Shown here: positions 1-6,811 of the stretch, piece by piece
How the letters are laid out: each line of letters begins with the position of its first letter
Position numbering within the stretch: position 1 is the first letter of the stretch
DNA from: Allokutzneria oryzae
GTDB taxonomy: Bacteria; Actinomycetota; Actinomycetes; Mycobacteriales; Pseudonocardiaceae
Reading direction: 5' to 3'
DNA length: 64,000 bases
Assembly (NCBI RefSeq): GCF_042429765.1
Contig: NZ_JBHLZU010000009.1
Coordinates: 314,206-378,205, forward strand
Notes under the pieces: generated by a model
The model's input: the letters and a program-made list of their open reading frames with translations, nothing else
What the model was told of the DNA's origin: nothing
The model's database searches: none
Position numbers and translations under genes: made by a program

Positions 1-1
1 C

Positions 2-931
2 ATCGTCTTCCCCGGCATGGGCCCCTCGCGCTTCGCCGAGGTCGGCAGGTTCATGATGGTCAGCCCGTTCGCCAGGCGCAGGCTCGCCGAGGCGGACGCG
101 GCGCTGGGCTACTCGGTGCTGGACGCGCTGCGCGCGGCGGGTGACGGCTACACCGAGGTCTCCCAGATCGCGTTCGTGGTCAACTCGCTGGCGATGGCGG
201 ACTGGGCGGAGCACACGCTGGGCCACCGGCCGCAGCTGTGCGTCGGCCCCAGCTTCGGTGAACGCGCCGCCACCGCGTACTCCGGCGCGATGCCCTTCGC
301 GGAGCTGGTCCGGCTGACCGCCGAGCTGGCCGCCTGCGAGGTGGACTACTACCGCACCGAGCAGCAGGACCTGGTCAGCCAGTTCATCGTGCGCACCCCG
401 CTGGAGCGGCTGGAGGAGGTGCTCGCGGGGATGACCGAGCGCGGCGAGTGGCACGAGGTCTCGGCGTACTTCGACCAGGACGTCCACCTGGTCACCATGG
501 CCGAGGAGCACCTGGAGGGGTTCAAGCAGCAGGTGCGCGACCGCGGCGGCTACTCGCTGACCACTATGAGGCCACCCGCGCACGCGCAGGTGCTCCAACC
601 GCTGCGCAAACGGATGCAGGACGAGGTCTTCCCGCGCTTCTCCTTCGACGCCCCCGCCCTGCCAGTGGTCTCCGACCAGGACGGCTCGCTGGTGACGACC
701 GGCTCGGACGTCCGGACGATGCTGGTGGACTCCGTCGTCAACCAGGTGCACTGGGGGCAGATCACCCGGACCCTGCTGGAGCAGGGCGTGACCCGGCTGT
801 GCGTGGCGGGCCCGGACCTGCTCATCCACCGCCTCGGCACGCTGAAGAAGAACTTCGAGCTCGTCTCGGTCGGTCCGAAGGACGCGATGCGCCCGCGCCG
901 CCCCGCCCGGCGGCACCTCCTCGCCTCCTGA
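2..931 (+). CDS. Acyltransferase-fold protein (ACP S-malonyltransferase-like), 5' partial
   Basis: The frame is open from base 2, so the true start lies before the window. The first visible residues, IVFPGMG, match the FPGQG-type opening of malonyl-CoA:ACP transferases (FabD and polyketide AT domains), which move malonyl or related acyl groups onto an acyl carrier protein. The nucleophile motif reads GPSFGE instead of GHSxGE: the serine is kept but the neighbouring His is Pro. A later PAHAQVLQPL stretch resembles the PFHSxxM segment carrying the second catalytic His. About 309 residues are present, the usual size for a free-standing AT. Its neighbours upstream are unknown; a strong hairpin closes the unit. 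The fold assignment is good, but the substrate is unknown. Confidence 0.75.
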   Translation: MVFPGMGPSRFAEVGRFMMVSPFARRRLAEADAALGYSVLDALRAAGDGYTEVSQIAFVVNSLAMADWAEHTLGHRPQLCVGPSFGERAATAYSGAMPFAELVRLTAELAACEVDYYRTEQQDLVSQFIVRTPLERLEEVLAGMTERGEWHEVSAYFDQDVHLVTMAEEHLEGFKQQVRDRGGYSLTTMRPPAHAQVLQPLRKRMQDEVFPRFSFDAPALPVVSDQDGSLVTTGSDVRTMLVDSVVNQVHWGQITRTLLEQGVTRLCVAGPDLLIHRLGTLKKNFELVSVGPKDAMRPRRPARRHLLAS

Positions 932-940
932 CCCGCCCCC

Positions 941-976
941 GTTCAGGGCCCCGGACACTCCTCCGGGGCCCTGAAC
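941..976. terminator. Strong hairpin terminator after the AT-like gene
   Basis: A perfect 15-bp stem (GTTCAGGGCCCCGGA at 941-955 paired with 962-976) with a 6-nt loop starts ten bases after the stop codon. There is no T tract, as is common for actinobacterial terminators. It separates the AT-like gene from the TetR gene. Confidence 0.75.
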
Positions 977-990
977 GCGCCCCTGGATTC

Positions 991-1010
991 TGTACCTACT
1001 GGTATGTACA
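991..1010. promoter_or_regulatory. Palindromic operator overlapping the TetR start
   Basis: TGTACCTACTGGTATGTACA is a near-perfect 20-bp palindrome: TGTAC and TAC on the left mirror GTA and GTACA on the right. It covers the ATG at 1004. The size and symmetry fit a TetR-family operator, so autorepression of the following gene is likely. No ribosome site precedes the ATG, so the transcript may be leaderless and start within the operator. Confidence 0.65.
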
Positions 1011-1576
1011 GTGCGGGCGTGGACACCAGGGACCGCTTGGTCCGCAGCACCCAGGAACTGCTGTGGCGGCGCGGCTACGTCGGCACCAGCCCGAAGGCGA
1101 TCCAGCAGCACGCCGAAGCGGGCCAGGGCAGCATGTACCACCACTTCGACGGCAAGCCCGCGCTCGCGCTGGAGGCGCTGCGCCGCACCGCCGAGGAGAT
1201 GCGCGCGGCGGCCGAGGCGCAGCTCGGCGGGCCGGGAACCGCCTACGAGCGGATCGAGGCGTACCTGCTGCGCGAGCGCGACGTCCTGCGCGGCTGCCGC
1301 ATCGGCCGGATGGCCCAGGACCCCGACGTCATCGCGAGCGCGACCCTGCGCGAACCGGTCGCGGAGACCTTCTCCTGGCTGCGCGCCCGCCTCGCCGAGG
1401 TGATCGCCGAGGAACTGGACCCCGCCATGGACCCGGCAGCCGTCGCCGCCGCCATCGCCGCGGTCCTCCAGGGCGGCTACGTCCTGGCCAGGGCCGCGGG
1501 CTCCCCCGCCCCCTTCGAGGAAGCCGTCTCCGGCGCGCTCGCCCTGCTCGCCCCGCACCTCCACCCGGACCGTTAG
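1004..1576 (+). CDS. TetR/AcrR family transcriptional regulator
   Basis: The 190-residue protein has a typical TetR N-terminal helix-turn-helix (about residues 8-55: TRDRLVRSTQELL, then GYVGTSPKAIQQHAEAGQGSMYHHF) followed by a helical ligand-binding domain with no recognisable specificity. ATG at 1004 lies inside a palindromic operator; GTG at 1019 (giving MDTRDRLVRS) is an alternative start just downstream of it. The next gene begins 11 bases after the stop behind its own AGGAG, so the two are probably co-transcribed and the DUF4865 protein is the likely regulated product. The ligand is unknown. Confidence 0.85.
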   Translation: MYSAGVDTRDRLVRSTQELLWRRGYVGTSPKAIQQHAEAGQGSMYHHFDGKPALALEALRRTAEEMRAAAEAQLGGPGTAYERIEAYLLRERDVLRGCRIGRMAQDPDVIASATLREPVAETFSWLRARLAEVIAEELDPAMDPAAVAAAIAAVLQGGYVLARAAGSPAPFEEAVSGALALLAPHLHPDR

Positions 1577-1586
1577 GAGCGGCACC

Positions 1587-2159
1587 GTGCTCGCGATGCA
1601 GTACGAGATCACCCTGCCCGCCGACTACGACATGGAGATCATCCGGACACGCGTCGCCACCAGGGGCCACCTGCTGGACGCCTTCCCCGGACTGGGCCTC
1701 AAGGCGTACTGCGTGCGCGAGCGCGGCGTGGACGGCTCCCCGGTCAACCAGTACGCGCCGTTCTACCTGTGGGCGGCGGCGTCGGGACAGCGGGAGTTCC
1801 TGTTCGGACCGGGCTTCCGCGGCCTGTCAGTGGACTTCGGCCGCCCGGTGGTCCAGCAGTGGACCGGCGTCACCGCGCTCAGCGGCCCCGACCACGGCGC
1901 TTTCCCGCACACCGCGACCAAGCACACCGAGGTCATCGCGCCGGACGCGGACCTGACCGACCTCATCGAACAGTCCACAGAGGACACTCGAAGGCTCGCG
2001 GCGACCCCTGGCGTGCACACCACCGCCCTCGCCGTGAACCCGCACGGCTGGGAGTTGCTGCGCTTCACGCTGTGGACCACGCCGCCCGCGGTTGACGGGG
2101 TCCACTACCAGGTCCACCACCTCAGCACGCCGCACCTGCCGGAGCTGCTCTCGAACTGA
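1587..2159 (+). CDS. DUF4865 family protein
   Basis: The 190-residue protein opens with MLAMQYEITLPADYDMEIIRTRVATRG and continues with HLLDAFPGLGLKAY and YAPFYLW, the signature segments of DUF4865, a family of unknown biochemical function often found beside TetR or LysR regulators. No signal peptide or membrane segment is seen, so it is probably cytoplasmic. GTG at 1587 has AGGAGC six bases upstream, overlapping the TetR stop; ATG at 1596 is a possible alternative. The operon with the TetR gene suggests a ligand-induced small enzyme or binding protein. The family call is firm; no function can be given. Confidence 0.8.
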   Translation: MLAMQYEITLPADYDMEIIRTRVATRGHLLDAFPGLGLKAYCVRERGVDGSPVNQYAPFYLWAAASGQREFLFGPGFRGLSVDFGRPVVQQWTGVTALSGPDHGAFPHTATKHTEVIAPDADLTDLIEQSTEDTRRLAATPGVHTTALAVNPHGWELLRFTLWTTPPAVDGVHYQVHHLSTPHLPELLSN

Positions 2160-2892
2160 CATCGATGTCCAATCAACTCCCCCGCCGCGCGCCCCCAGGT
2201 GCCGTTCGGGGCGCTCAGCGCACTGAACGACGCGACCGGCCGCCTCGCCACCGGGAATGAACCGGCCCCTGCTTTCGTTACGGTGGGGTATCGGGCGGCG
2301 CGTCCGTGCCGGCCGCTGACCGACCGACCACTGTGGACGGACACCGGCCGGACCGGTCACGGCCGCCACCGGGTCACATCATGGTCACCGCGCGTGTTCC
2401 AGCGGGTTCGCTCCGTCAGGTTCGGCCACAATGGACGCTCGGTGACCGGTCCGGCCCCGGTTCCGGCGGACATGGGGATGGACACGATGACGACGCTCGG
2501 CTGGTACGGCACCGACAAACGGGTGCTCCCTGACCGGCCGCGGTTACCGGCCCGAGGCCGCGAGGTACCCGCAGCGAATGTTCTCGGCGACCGGTGACAG
2601 CGCGGTGACACGGAGCGTACAAGGGCAGCGGGCGACCGTGAGACTACTGTAAGTCACCAAAATTGGGCTCAGTACCCCGAACGGATTGGCGATCTTGATC
2701 CGCGGGCAGTCCAGTTTGGCGAACTACACCTCACCCAGCCGGAAGCTTTTACAGTAGGGTTCCCCCGTTTGGGTGGACCCGTAGCTGAAGGGGCGGATAA
2801 CGCGTCACAACTGCCGCGCGATGACATCCCTACAGGTGTGGCCCTCGTTGACCGGTGAACTACATCACCGAGGGCTACCAGTTAGCCAAAAC
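2160..2892. other. Long non-coding stretch upstream of rbpA
   Basis: No convincing gene is seen in about 730 bases; open frames here lack family resemblance and good ribosome sites. A weak hairpin (2204-2214 with 2218-2228, two mismatches) may terminate the DUF4865 unit. The segment is rich in GACCGGT-type sequence, including a perfect 15-bp inverted repeat. From about 2640 the sequence becomes less GC-rich and promoter-like, with TTTTACAGT near 2748. It may hold extra rbpA promoters or a long leader. Confidence 0.5.
2346..2456. repeat. 15-bp perfect inverted repeat around an 81-nt spacer
   Basis: GGCCGGACCGGTCAC at 2346-2360 is mirrored exactly at 2442-2456. Both arms sit beside further GACCGGT-like words (2321-2336, 2595-2600). 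This could be a pair of regulator sites or a long-range RNA stem; nothing ties it to a gene directly. Confidence 0.5.
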
Positions 2893-2919
2893 GGGAACGA
2901 CAGAGCCCTCTCCGTCGTT
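2893..2919 (+). promoter_or_regulatory. SigR-type (thiol-oxidative stress) promoter of rbpA
   Basis: GGGAAC at 2893-2898 and GTT at 2917-2919 are separated by 18 bases, matching the actinobacterial SigR consensus GGGAAY-N18/19-GTT. In Streptomyces coelicolor rbpA is a known SigR target, so both the position (about 60 bases before the ATG) and the gene fit. The predicted transcript would start near 2926. Confidence 0.75.
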
Positions 2920-2980
2920 GCACTCAGTAAGCACGACGCTCGAGGCGGGCGGCCTCGAGCCGAGCGAAAGGACCACCGTC

Positions 2981-3328
2981 ATGGCCGACCGCGTACTGCG
3001 GGGCAGCCGGCTCGGGGCGGTCAGCTACGAGACCGATCGTGACCACGATCTCGCCCCTCGCCGAACCATCAGGTTCGCGTGCCCGAAGGGGCACGACTTC
3101 GACGTTCCCTTCGCCGACGACGCTGAGCTGCCGGCGATCTGGGAATGTCGCCTGCACGGCTTGGAGTCGAAGGTGATCGACGGCAAGGAGCCCGAGCAGA
3201 AGAAGAGCAAGCCCCCGCGCACGCACTGGGACATGCTGCTGGAGCGGCGGTCCATCGCGGAGCTCGAGGAGCTGCTCAGCGAGCGCCTCGAGGAGCTGCG
3301 CGGGCGGCGCACCCGCTCCAGCGCCTGA
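2981..3328 (+). CDS. rbpA: RNA polymerase-binding protein RbpA
   Basis: The 115-residue product starts MADRVLRGSRLGAVSYETDR and carries the RbpA core RTIRFACPKGHDFDVPFADDAELP and WECRLHGLES. The C-terminal helices (THWDMLLERRSIAELEELLSERLEELR) form the sigma-interaction domain. RbpA binds the principal sigma factor and core RNA polymerase, stabilises open complexes and contributes to basal rifampicin tolerance in actinobacteria. The frame is open further upstream, but ATG at 2981, with GAAAGGA eight bases before it, gives the usual family length. It is expressed from a SigR-type promoter and ends in a bidirectional hairpin facing ppm1. Confidence 0.95.
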   Translation: MADRVLRGSRLGAVSYETDRDHDLAPRRTIRFACPKGHDFDVPFADDAELPAIWECRLHGLESKVIDGKEPEQKKSKPPRTHWDMLLERRSIAELEELLSERLEELRGRRTRSSA

Positions 3329-3364
3329 CCCCCACGGCCCTGTCCCCCACGGGGACGGGGCCAT

Positions 3365-3405
3365 GCGAAAGGCCGTCCGGTTCTCCCGCCCGGACGGCCT
3401 TTCGC
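3365..3405. terminator. Bidirectional terminator between rbpA and ppm1
   Basis: A perfect 16-bp stem (GCGAAAGGCCGTCCGG at 3365-3380 with 3390-3405) closes a 9-nt loop. The AAA/TTT runs in the arms make it work for both converging genes. Confidence 0.85.
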
Positions 3406-3421
3406 CATGTCAGGGGTCAGC

Positions 3422-4192
3422 TCATGACCGCCGGAACAACCGCTTCACCTGCGAGACGCGGTGCTGCAGGCCCCACTGGGCGACCCGGACCAGCGCCTCA
3501 CCGATGATGCCGCCGCCCATCTTCGACACGCCGACCTGGCGCTCGACGAAGGTGATCGGCACCTCCGCGACCCGGTACCCGGCGAGCACCGTGCGCCAGG
3601 CGAGGTCGATCTGGAAGCAGTAGCCCAGCGACTCCACGTCGTTCTGGGTGATCTTCGCGAGCACCTCGCGCCGGTAGGCGCGGAAGCCCGCGGTGATGTC
3701 GTTGATCCGCGCGCCGAGGGCGAGCTTGGCGTAGGTGTTGGCGCCCTTGGACAGGATCCACCGCCGCTTCGGCCAGTTGACCACCTTGCCGCCGGGGATG
3801 TAGCGCGAGCCGATCACCAGGTCGGCGTCGGTGAGCGCCTCCAGCAGCCGGGGCAGGTCCTCGGGAGCGTGCGAGCCGTCGGCGTCCATCTCCACGATCA
3901 CGCCGTAGTCGCGCTCAAGGCCCCACCCGAAGCCCGCCACGTACGCGGCGCCGAGCCCGGCCTTCTCGGTGCGGTGCATCACGTGCACCCGCTCGTCGGC
4001 CGCTGCCAGCTTGTCGACGAGCTCACCGGTGCCGTCGGGGCTCCCGTCGTCCACCACCAGCGCGTGGGTCTCGGGCAGCGCCTTGTGCAGCCGCTCGATG
4101 ATGGGCCCGATGTTCTCGCGCTCGTTGTACGTGGGAATCACCACCAGCACACGGCCGAGATCACCGTCGACGCTCTCGCGCTGGTCCGACAT
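3422..4192 (-). CDS. ppm1: Polyprenol monophosphomannose synthase (GT2)
   Basis: The 256-residue GT-A enzyme transfers mannose from GDP-mannose to polyprenol phosphate, making the lipid-linked donor for cell-envelope glycans and protein O-mannosylation. It shows VVIPTYNERENIG at the start, the DDGSPDGT loop, the metal-binding EMDADGSHAP (DXD) and GSRYIPGG, all typical of Dpm/Ppm1. There is no C-terminal membrane domain, as in actinobacterial Ppm catalytic units. ATG at 4192 has AGGAGG seven bases upstream. It lies 65 bases downstream of lnt; in mycobacteria the two activities are fused in one Ppm1 protein, so this is the split form. Confidence 0.9.
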   Translation of the reverse strand: MSDQRESVDGDLGRVLVVIPTYNERENIGPIIERLHKALPETHALVVDDGSPDGTGELVDKLAAADERVHVMHRTEKAGLGAAYVAGFGWGLERDYGVIVEMDADGSHAPEDLPRLLEALTDADLVIGSRYIPGGKVVNWPKRRWILSKGANTYAKLALGARINDITAGFRAYRREVLAKITQNDVESLGYCFQIDLAWRTVLAGYRVAEVPITFVERQVGVSKMGGGIIGEALVRVAQWGLQHRVSQVKRLFRRS

Positions 4193-4257
4193 CCGATTCC
4201 TCCTCGCCGAACGCGGGTGGCGACGGCCGCGTCCGGTTTCCTGTTCAGTCCGGTAAG

Positions 4258-5868
4258 TCAGGTCGAGCTGTGTTGTGTCGCCTCGGCCAGGTGGGCGGAG
4301 CGCCCGCGCCGGAGCGCCGACACCCCGGTGAGCAGCAGCGCTGCCAGTGCGACGGCGACCAGGGTCCCCTGGGGCCATCCACCGAGCCGAGTGGCCAGCG
4401 TAGTCGCCGACCGCAGTGGCACCGCTGCCACTAGGACGTCTGAGTCGAACAGCTCAGTCCTGCGGGTGACGGAACCGTCCGGCATGACGACGGCGCTGAC
4501 CCCGCTCGTCGCGGTCACCAGCACCGCCCGGCCGTGCTCGACGGCGCGCAGCCGGGACATGGCCAGCTGCTGCTCGGTCATCTCGGTGCGGCCGAACCAC
4601 GCGTTGTTCGTGGGCACCACCAGCAGCTGGGCGCCGGCCCGCGTGGCCTCGGCGAGCACCCGGTCGTAGGCCACCTCGTAGCAGATGCCCACCCCGACCG
4701 GCACGGTCCCGACGTGCTGGAACCCGATGCGGGTGCCCGGGGTCATGTCGCGGAACCCGTCGACGAAGGGGGTGAAGGCCCTCGCGGCGTCCCGGATCGG
4801 CACGTACTCGGAGAACGGCACGAGCTCCTGCTTGGCGTAGACCCGCCCGCGCCCGGTCGTCGGCGACCAGTCCACCGTGACGTTGCTCGTGGTGCCGTCT
4901 GGGTTGGTCAACCGCGCCCCGATCAGCGACGGCACCCCCAGCGAGCGCAGCACCTCGTCGAGCTCGGCGTCCTGGGCGGCCGAGCGGCCGAGGTCGGTCG
5001 CGGTCTCCGGCCAGATCACCAGGTCCGGCTGGGGCACCCGGTTGGCCCGGATGTCCTGGACGAGCTGGCGGGTCCGCCGGATGTGGTTGGCGCGGATGAC
5101 GCCGATCTCGTTCATCAGGTCCAGCCCGGCGTCGGGCGCGTTGCCCTGCACCAGCGCGACGGTCACCGTGCCGTTCTGTGCGACGACGCCGACCGACGGC
5201 CACGTCAGCAGCCCGGCGAGCAGCGGGAGCACGACCAGTGCGAGCGCGGTGAGCCGGGAGCCGCCCGCGCGGGTGAGCGCGGCGAGCGCGCAGCCGGTGA
5301 GCACGACGGCGAAGCCGACGAGTGCGGAGCCGCCGAGCGAGGCGAGGGCGAGGTAGGGCCCCTCGGGCTGGGTGAAGGCGGCGCGGCCCCAGGGGAAGCC
5401 GTTGAGCGGGAAGGTGGAGCGGAGGAAGTCCCCCGCGACGTACATCGCGGCCATCCACACCGGAGCTCCGGGCAGCCCGCTGACCGCAGCCATGCCCGCG
5501 GTGGCGACGGCGATCAGCGACGCCTCGACGAGGCTCAGCGCCAACCACGGCCACGGCCCGAACCCGGAACCGAGGAAATGCTCCAGCCAGAACAAAAGGG
5601 GCAGAAGGTAGGCAAGGCCGAAAACCAGGCCGTAGCCGAATCCGGCCCGAGCCCGTCGCCGCCACAACACCGCCGCGAGCACGGCGAAGGCGATCGGCGC
5701 CAGCCACCACAGGTTCCGCGGCGGCGAACTGGCGTAGAGCAGCCCACCGGCGACAGCGGCCCCGACCACGCGCACGACGACGGACCGCCCGCGTCGCACG
5801 GGAACGGGCGCGATCTCCGGCTCCGGCTCCGAGAAGGGCGGGTCCGATGTCACAGCAGGGGTGACCAC
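4258..5868 (-). CDS. lnt: Apolipoprotein N-acyltransferase
   Basis: The 536-residue enzyme adds the third acyl chain to the N-terminal cysteine of lipoproteins in the cytoplasmic membrane. Six or so hydrophobic helices fill residues 30-225. The nitrilase domain follows with the catalytic triad in place: Glu288 in VIWPETATDLG, Lys346 in RVYAKQELVPFSEYVP and Cys396 in VGICYEVAYD. A final helix lies near residue 500. It starts with GTG at 5868. Co-transcription with ppm1 matches the conserved actinobacterial pairing. A divergent lipoprotein gene begins about 105 bases away. Confidence 0.92.
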   Translation of the reverse strand: MVTPAVTSDPPFSEPEPEIAPVPVRRGRSVVVRVVGAAVAGGLLYASSPPRNLWWLAPIAFAVLAAVLWRRRARAGFGYGLVFGLAYLLPLLFWLEHFLGSGFGPWPWLALSLVEASLIAVATAGMAAVSGLPGAPVWMAAMYVAGDFLRSTFPLNGFPWGRAAFTQPEGPYLALASLGGSALVGFAVVLTGCALAALTRAGGSRLTALALVVLPLLAGLLTWPSVGVVAQNGTVTVALVQGNAPDAGLDLMNEIGVIRANHIRRTRQLVQDIRANRVPQPDLVIWPETATDLGRSAAQDAELDEVLRSLGVPSLIGARLTNPDGTTSNVTVDWSPTTGRGRVYAKQELVPFSEYVPIRDAARAFTPFVDGFRDMTPGTRIGFQHVGTVPVGVGICYEVAYDRVLAEATRAGAQLLVVPTNNAWFGRTEMTEQQLAMSRLRAVEHGRAVLVTATSGVSAVVMPDGSVTRRTELFDSDVLVAAVPLRSATTLATRLGGWPQGTLVAVALAALLLTGVSALRRGRSAHLAEATQHSST

Positions 5869-5938
5869 GAGGTCAGCCTACGTACCTCTTCCCCGCCTCC
5901 GCCCACCACGCCCGAGGTCCGGAGACGGCATTGTGGCG

Positions 5939-5966
5939 CAGCCGTGACACAGCAGCCGTGACACAG
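5939..5966 (+). repeat. 14-bp tandem direct repeat in the lnt/lipoprotein divergent promoter
   Basis: CAGCCGTGACACAG occurs twice head to tail (5939-5952, 5953-5966), eight bases before the lipoprotein ATG. Direct repeats with this near-14-bp period often mark response-regulator sites, but no regulator is identified. Confidence 0.55.
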
Positions 5967-5973
5967 TGGAGCG

Positions 5974-6462
5974 ATGGGAGTTCGGCTTCTTCTTGTCGGT
6001 GTGAGCGCGTTCGTTGTGCTTGTCGGTTGTGGACAGCAACCGCCTCAGCAGCACCAGATCGCGACCACCACCCCGGCGCCCTCGGCGCCGCACGACGAGA
6101 ACAACCCTGGCGACGGCGCTCCGCACCACCGGGAGAACAACTCGTGGAAGCAGCCGCGTGAGCTGTCCGATGAGGCCAAGAAACCGATCGAGGCCGCCGC
6201 GGAGCAGATCCGGCCCGCGTTGGAGAAAGTGCGCGACGCCAAGGACATCACGCCGGAGTCGGTGCGACGCGTGCTGACCGGACTCGGTCACCGCGCCGAG
6301 GCCGTCACCGTCGAGGCCAGTTCGAACGCCGGAATCGTGGTCTACGGCGTCTCGGTCGGCAACGGTTGCGTCAACGGCGACGTCCGCGCGGAGCGAGTGC
6401 TCGCCCAGGTCACCGGCCCGGTGGCCGAGTGGGGCTGCATGCCCGTCCGCGACCCCCACTAA
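5974..6462 (+). CDS. Small lipoprotein of unknown function
   Basis: The 162-residue protein has a short signal peptide (MGVRLLLVGVSAFVVLVGC) ending in an LVGC lipobox, so Cys19 should be lipidated and the protein held on the outer face of the membrane. A Gln/Pro/Asn-rich linker (about 20-60) leads to a globular domain (60-160) containing two cysteines, CVNG and GCMP, that could pair. Similar domains are annotated only as hypothetical. GGAGC lies just before the ATG at 5974. It is divergent from lnt, whose product would modify it. Confidence 0.7.
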   Translation: MGVRLLLVGVSAFVVLVGCGQQPPQQHQIATTTPAPSAPHDENNPGDGAPHHRENNSWKQPRELSDEAKKPIEAAAEQIRPALEKVRDAKDITPESVRRVLTGLGHRAEAVTVEASSNAGIVVYGVSVGNGCVNGDVRAERVLAQVTGPVAEWGCMPVRDPH

Positions 6463-6540
6463 CCGCCCACTCCCCCCGGGTTTCCCGCCGCACTCGGCGC
6501 TCGCGGACCGAGCACCGCACGGGCATCCCACACGAAGCGA

Positions 6541-6658
6541 CACCACCCCACCGACCTCCCACCCCTCCCCCTCCCTCCACTCCCTCCACCCCCTCCCCCG
6601 GTCCTCCCACCCCCTCCACTCCCTTCACCCCCTCCACCCCCTCCACCCCCTCCACCCC
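6541..6658 (+). repeat. C-rich low-complexity tract with 9-nt tandem units
   Basis: About 118 bases of almost pure C/T on the plus strand, with a CCCTCCACC-type 9-mer repeated about four times between 6628 and 6658. It lies between the lipoprotein stop and an A-family palindrome. A C-rich, G-poor RNA would be unstructured and could act as a Rho loading site; slippage during replication also explains it. Confidence 0.8.
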
Positions 6659-6682
6659 GAAGCCCACCACGCACGCCCCTCC

Positions 6683-6751
6683 TTTCGCGTTTTGTAGCCT
6701 TAATGCGATTTGGGAGCGCTCTTTTGCACATCAAGGTGACAAAACGCGAAA
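6683..6751 (+). repeat. A-family palindromic element, copy A1 (69 nt)
   Basis: The arms TTTCGCGTTTTGT (6683-6695) and 6739-6751 are exact inverted repeats around a core containing GGGAGCGCTC. The length (69 nt), arm sequence and core are shared with copies at 18576-18644 and 54457-54525. It lies 60 bases downstream of the second ABC exporter gene. Confidence 0.85.
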
Positions 6752-6811
6752 CCCCGGCCACGCCAGCGCAGGGGATCGGCGGAGGACCGCGCTGGGCGCG
6801 TTCTGGCGGGC

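Noticed and set aside
448..1956. Long plus-strand frame across the first three genes
   Set aside because: It crosses a strong terminator and three recognisable genes in another frame, and its product is Arg/Ala/Pro-rich noise.
2199..2597. Possible 132-residue gene upstream of rbpA
   Set aside because: No ribosome site, no family features, unusual codon choice; the region is better read as non-coding.
3461..4669. Plus-strand frame opposite ppm1 and lnt
   Set aside because: Shadow of two well-conserved minus-strand genes.
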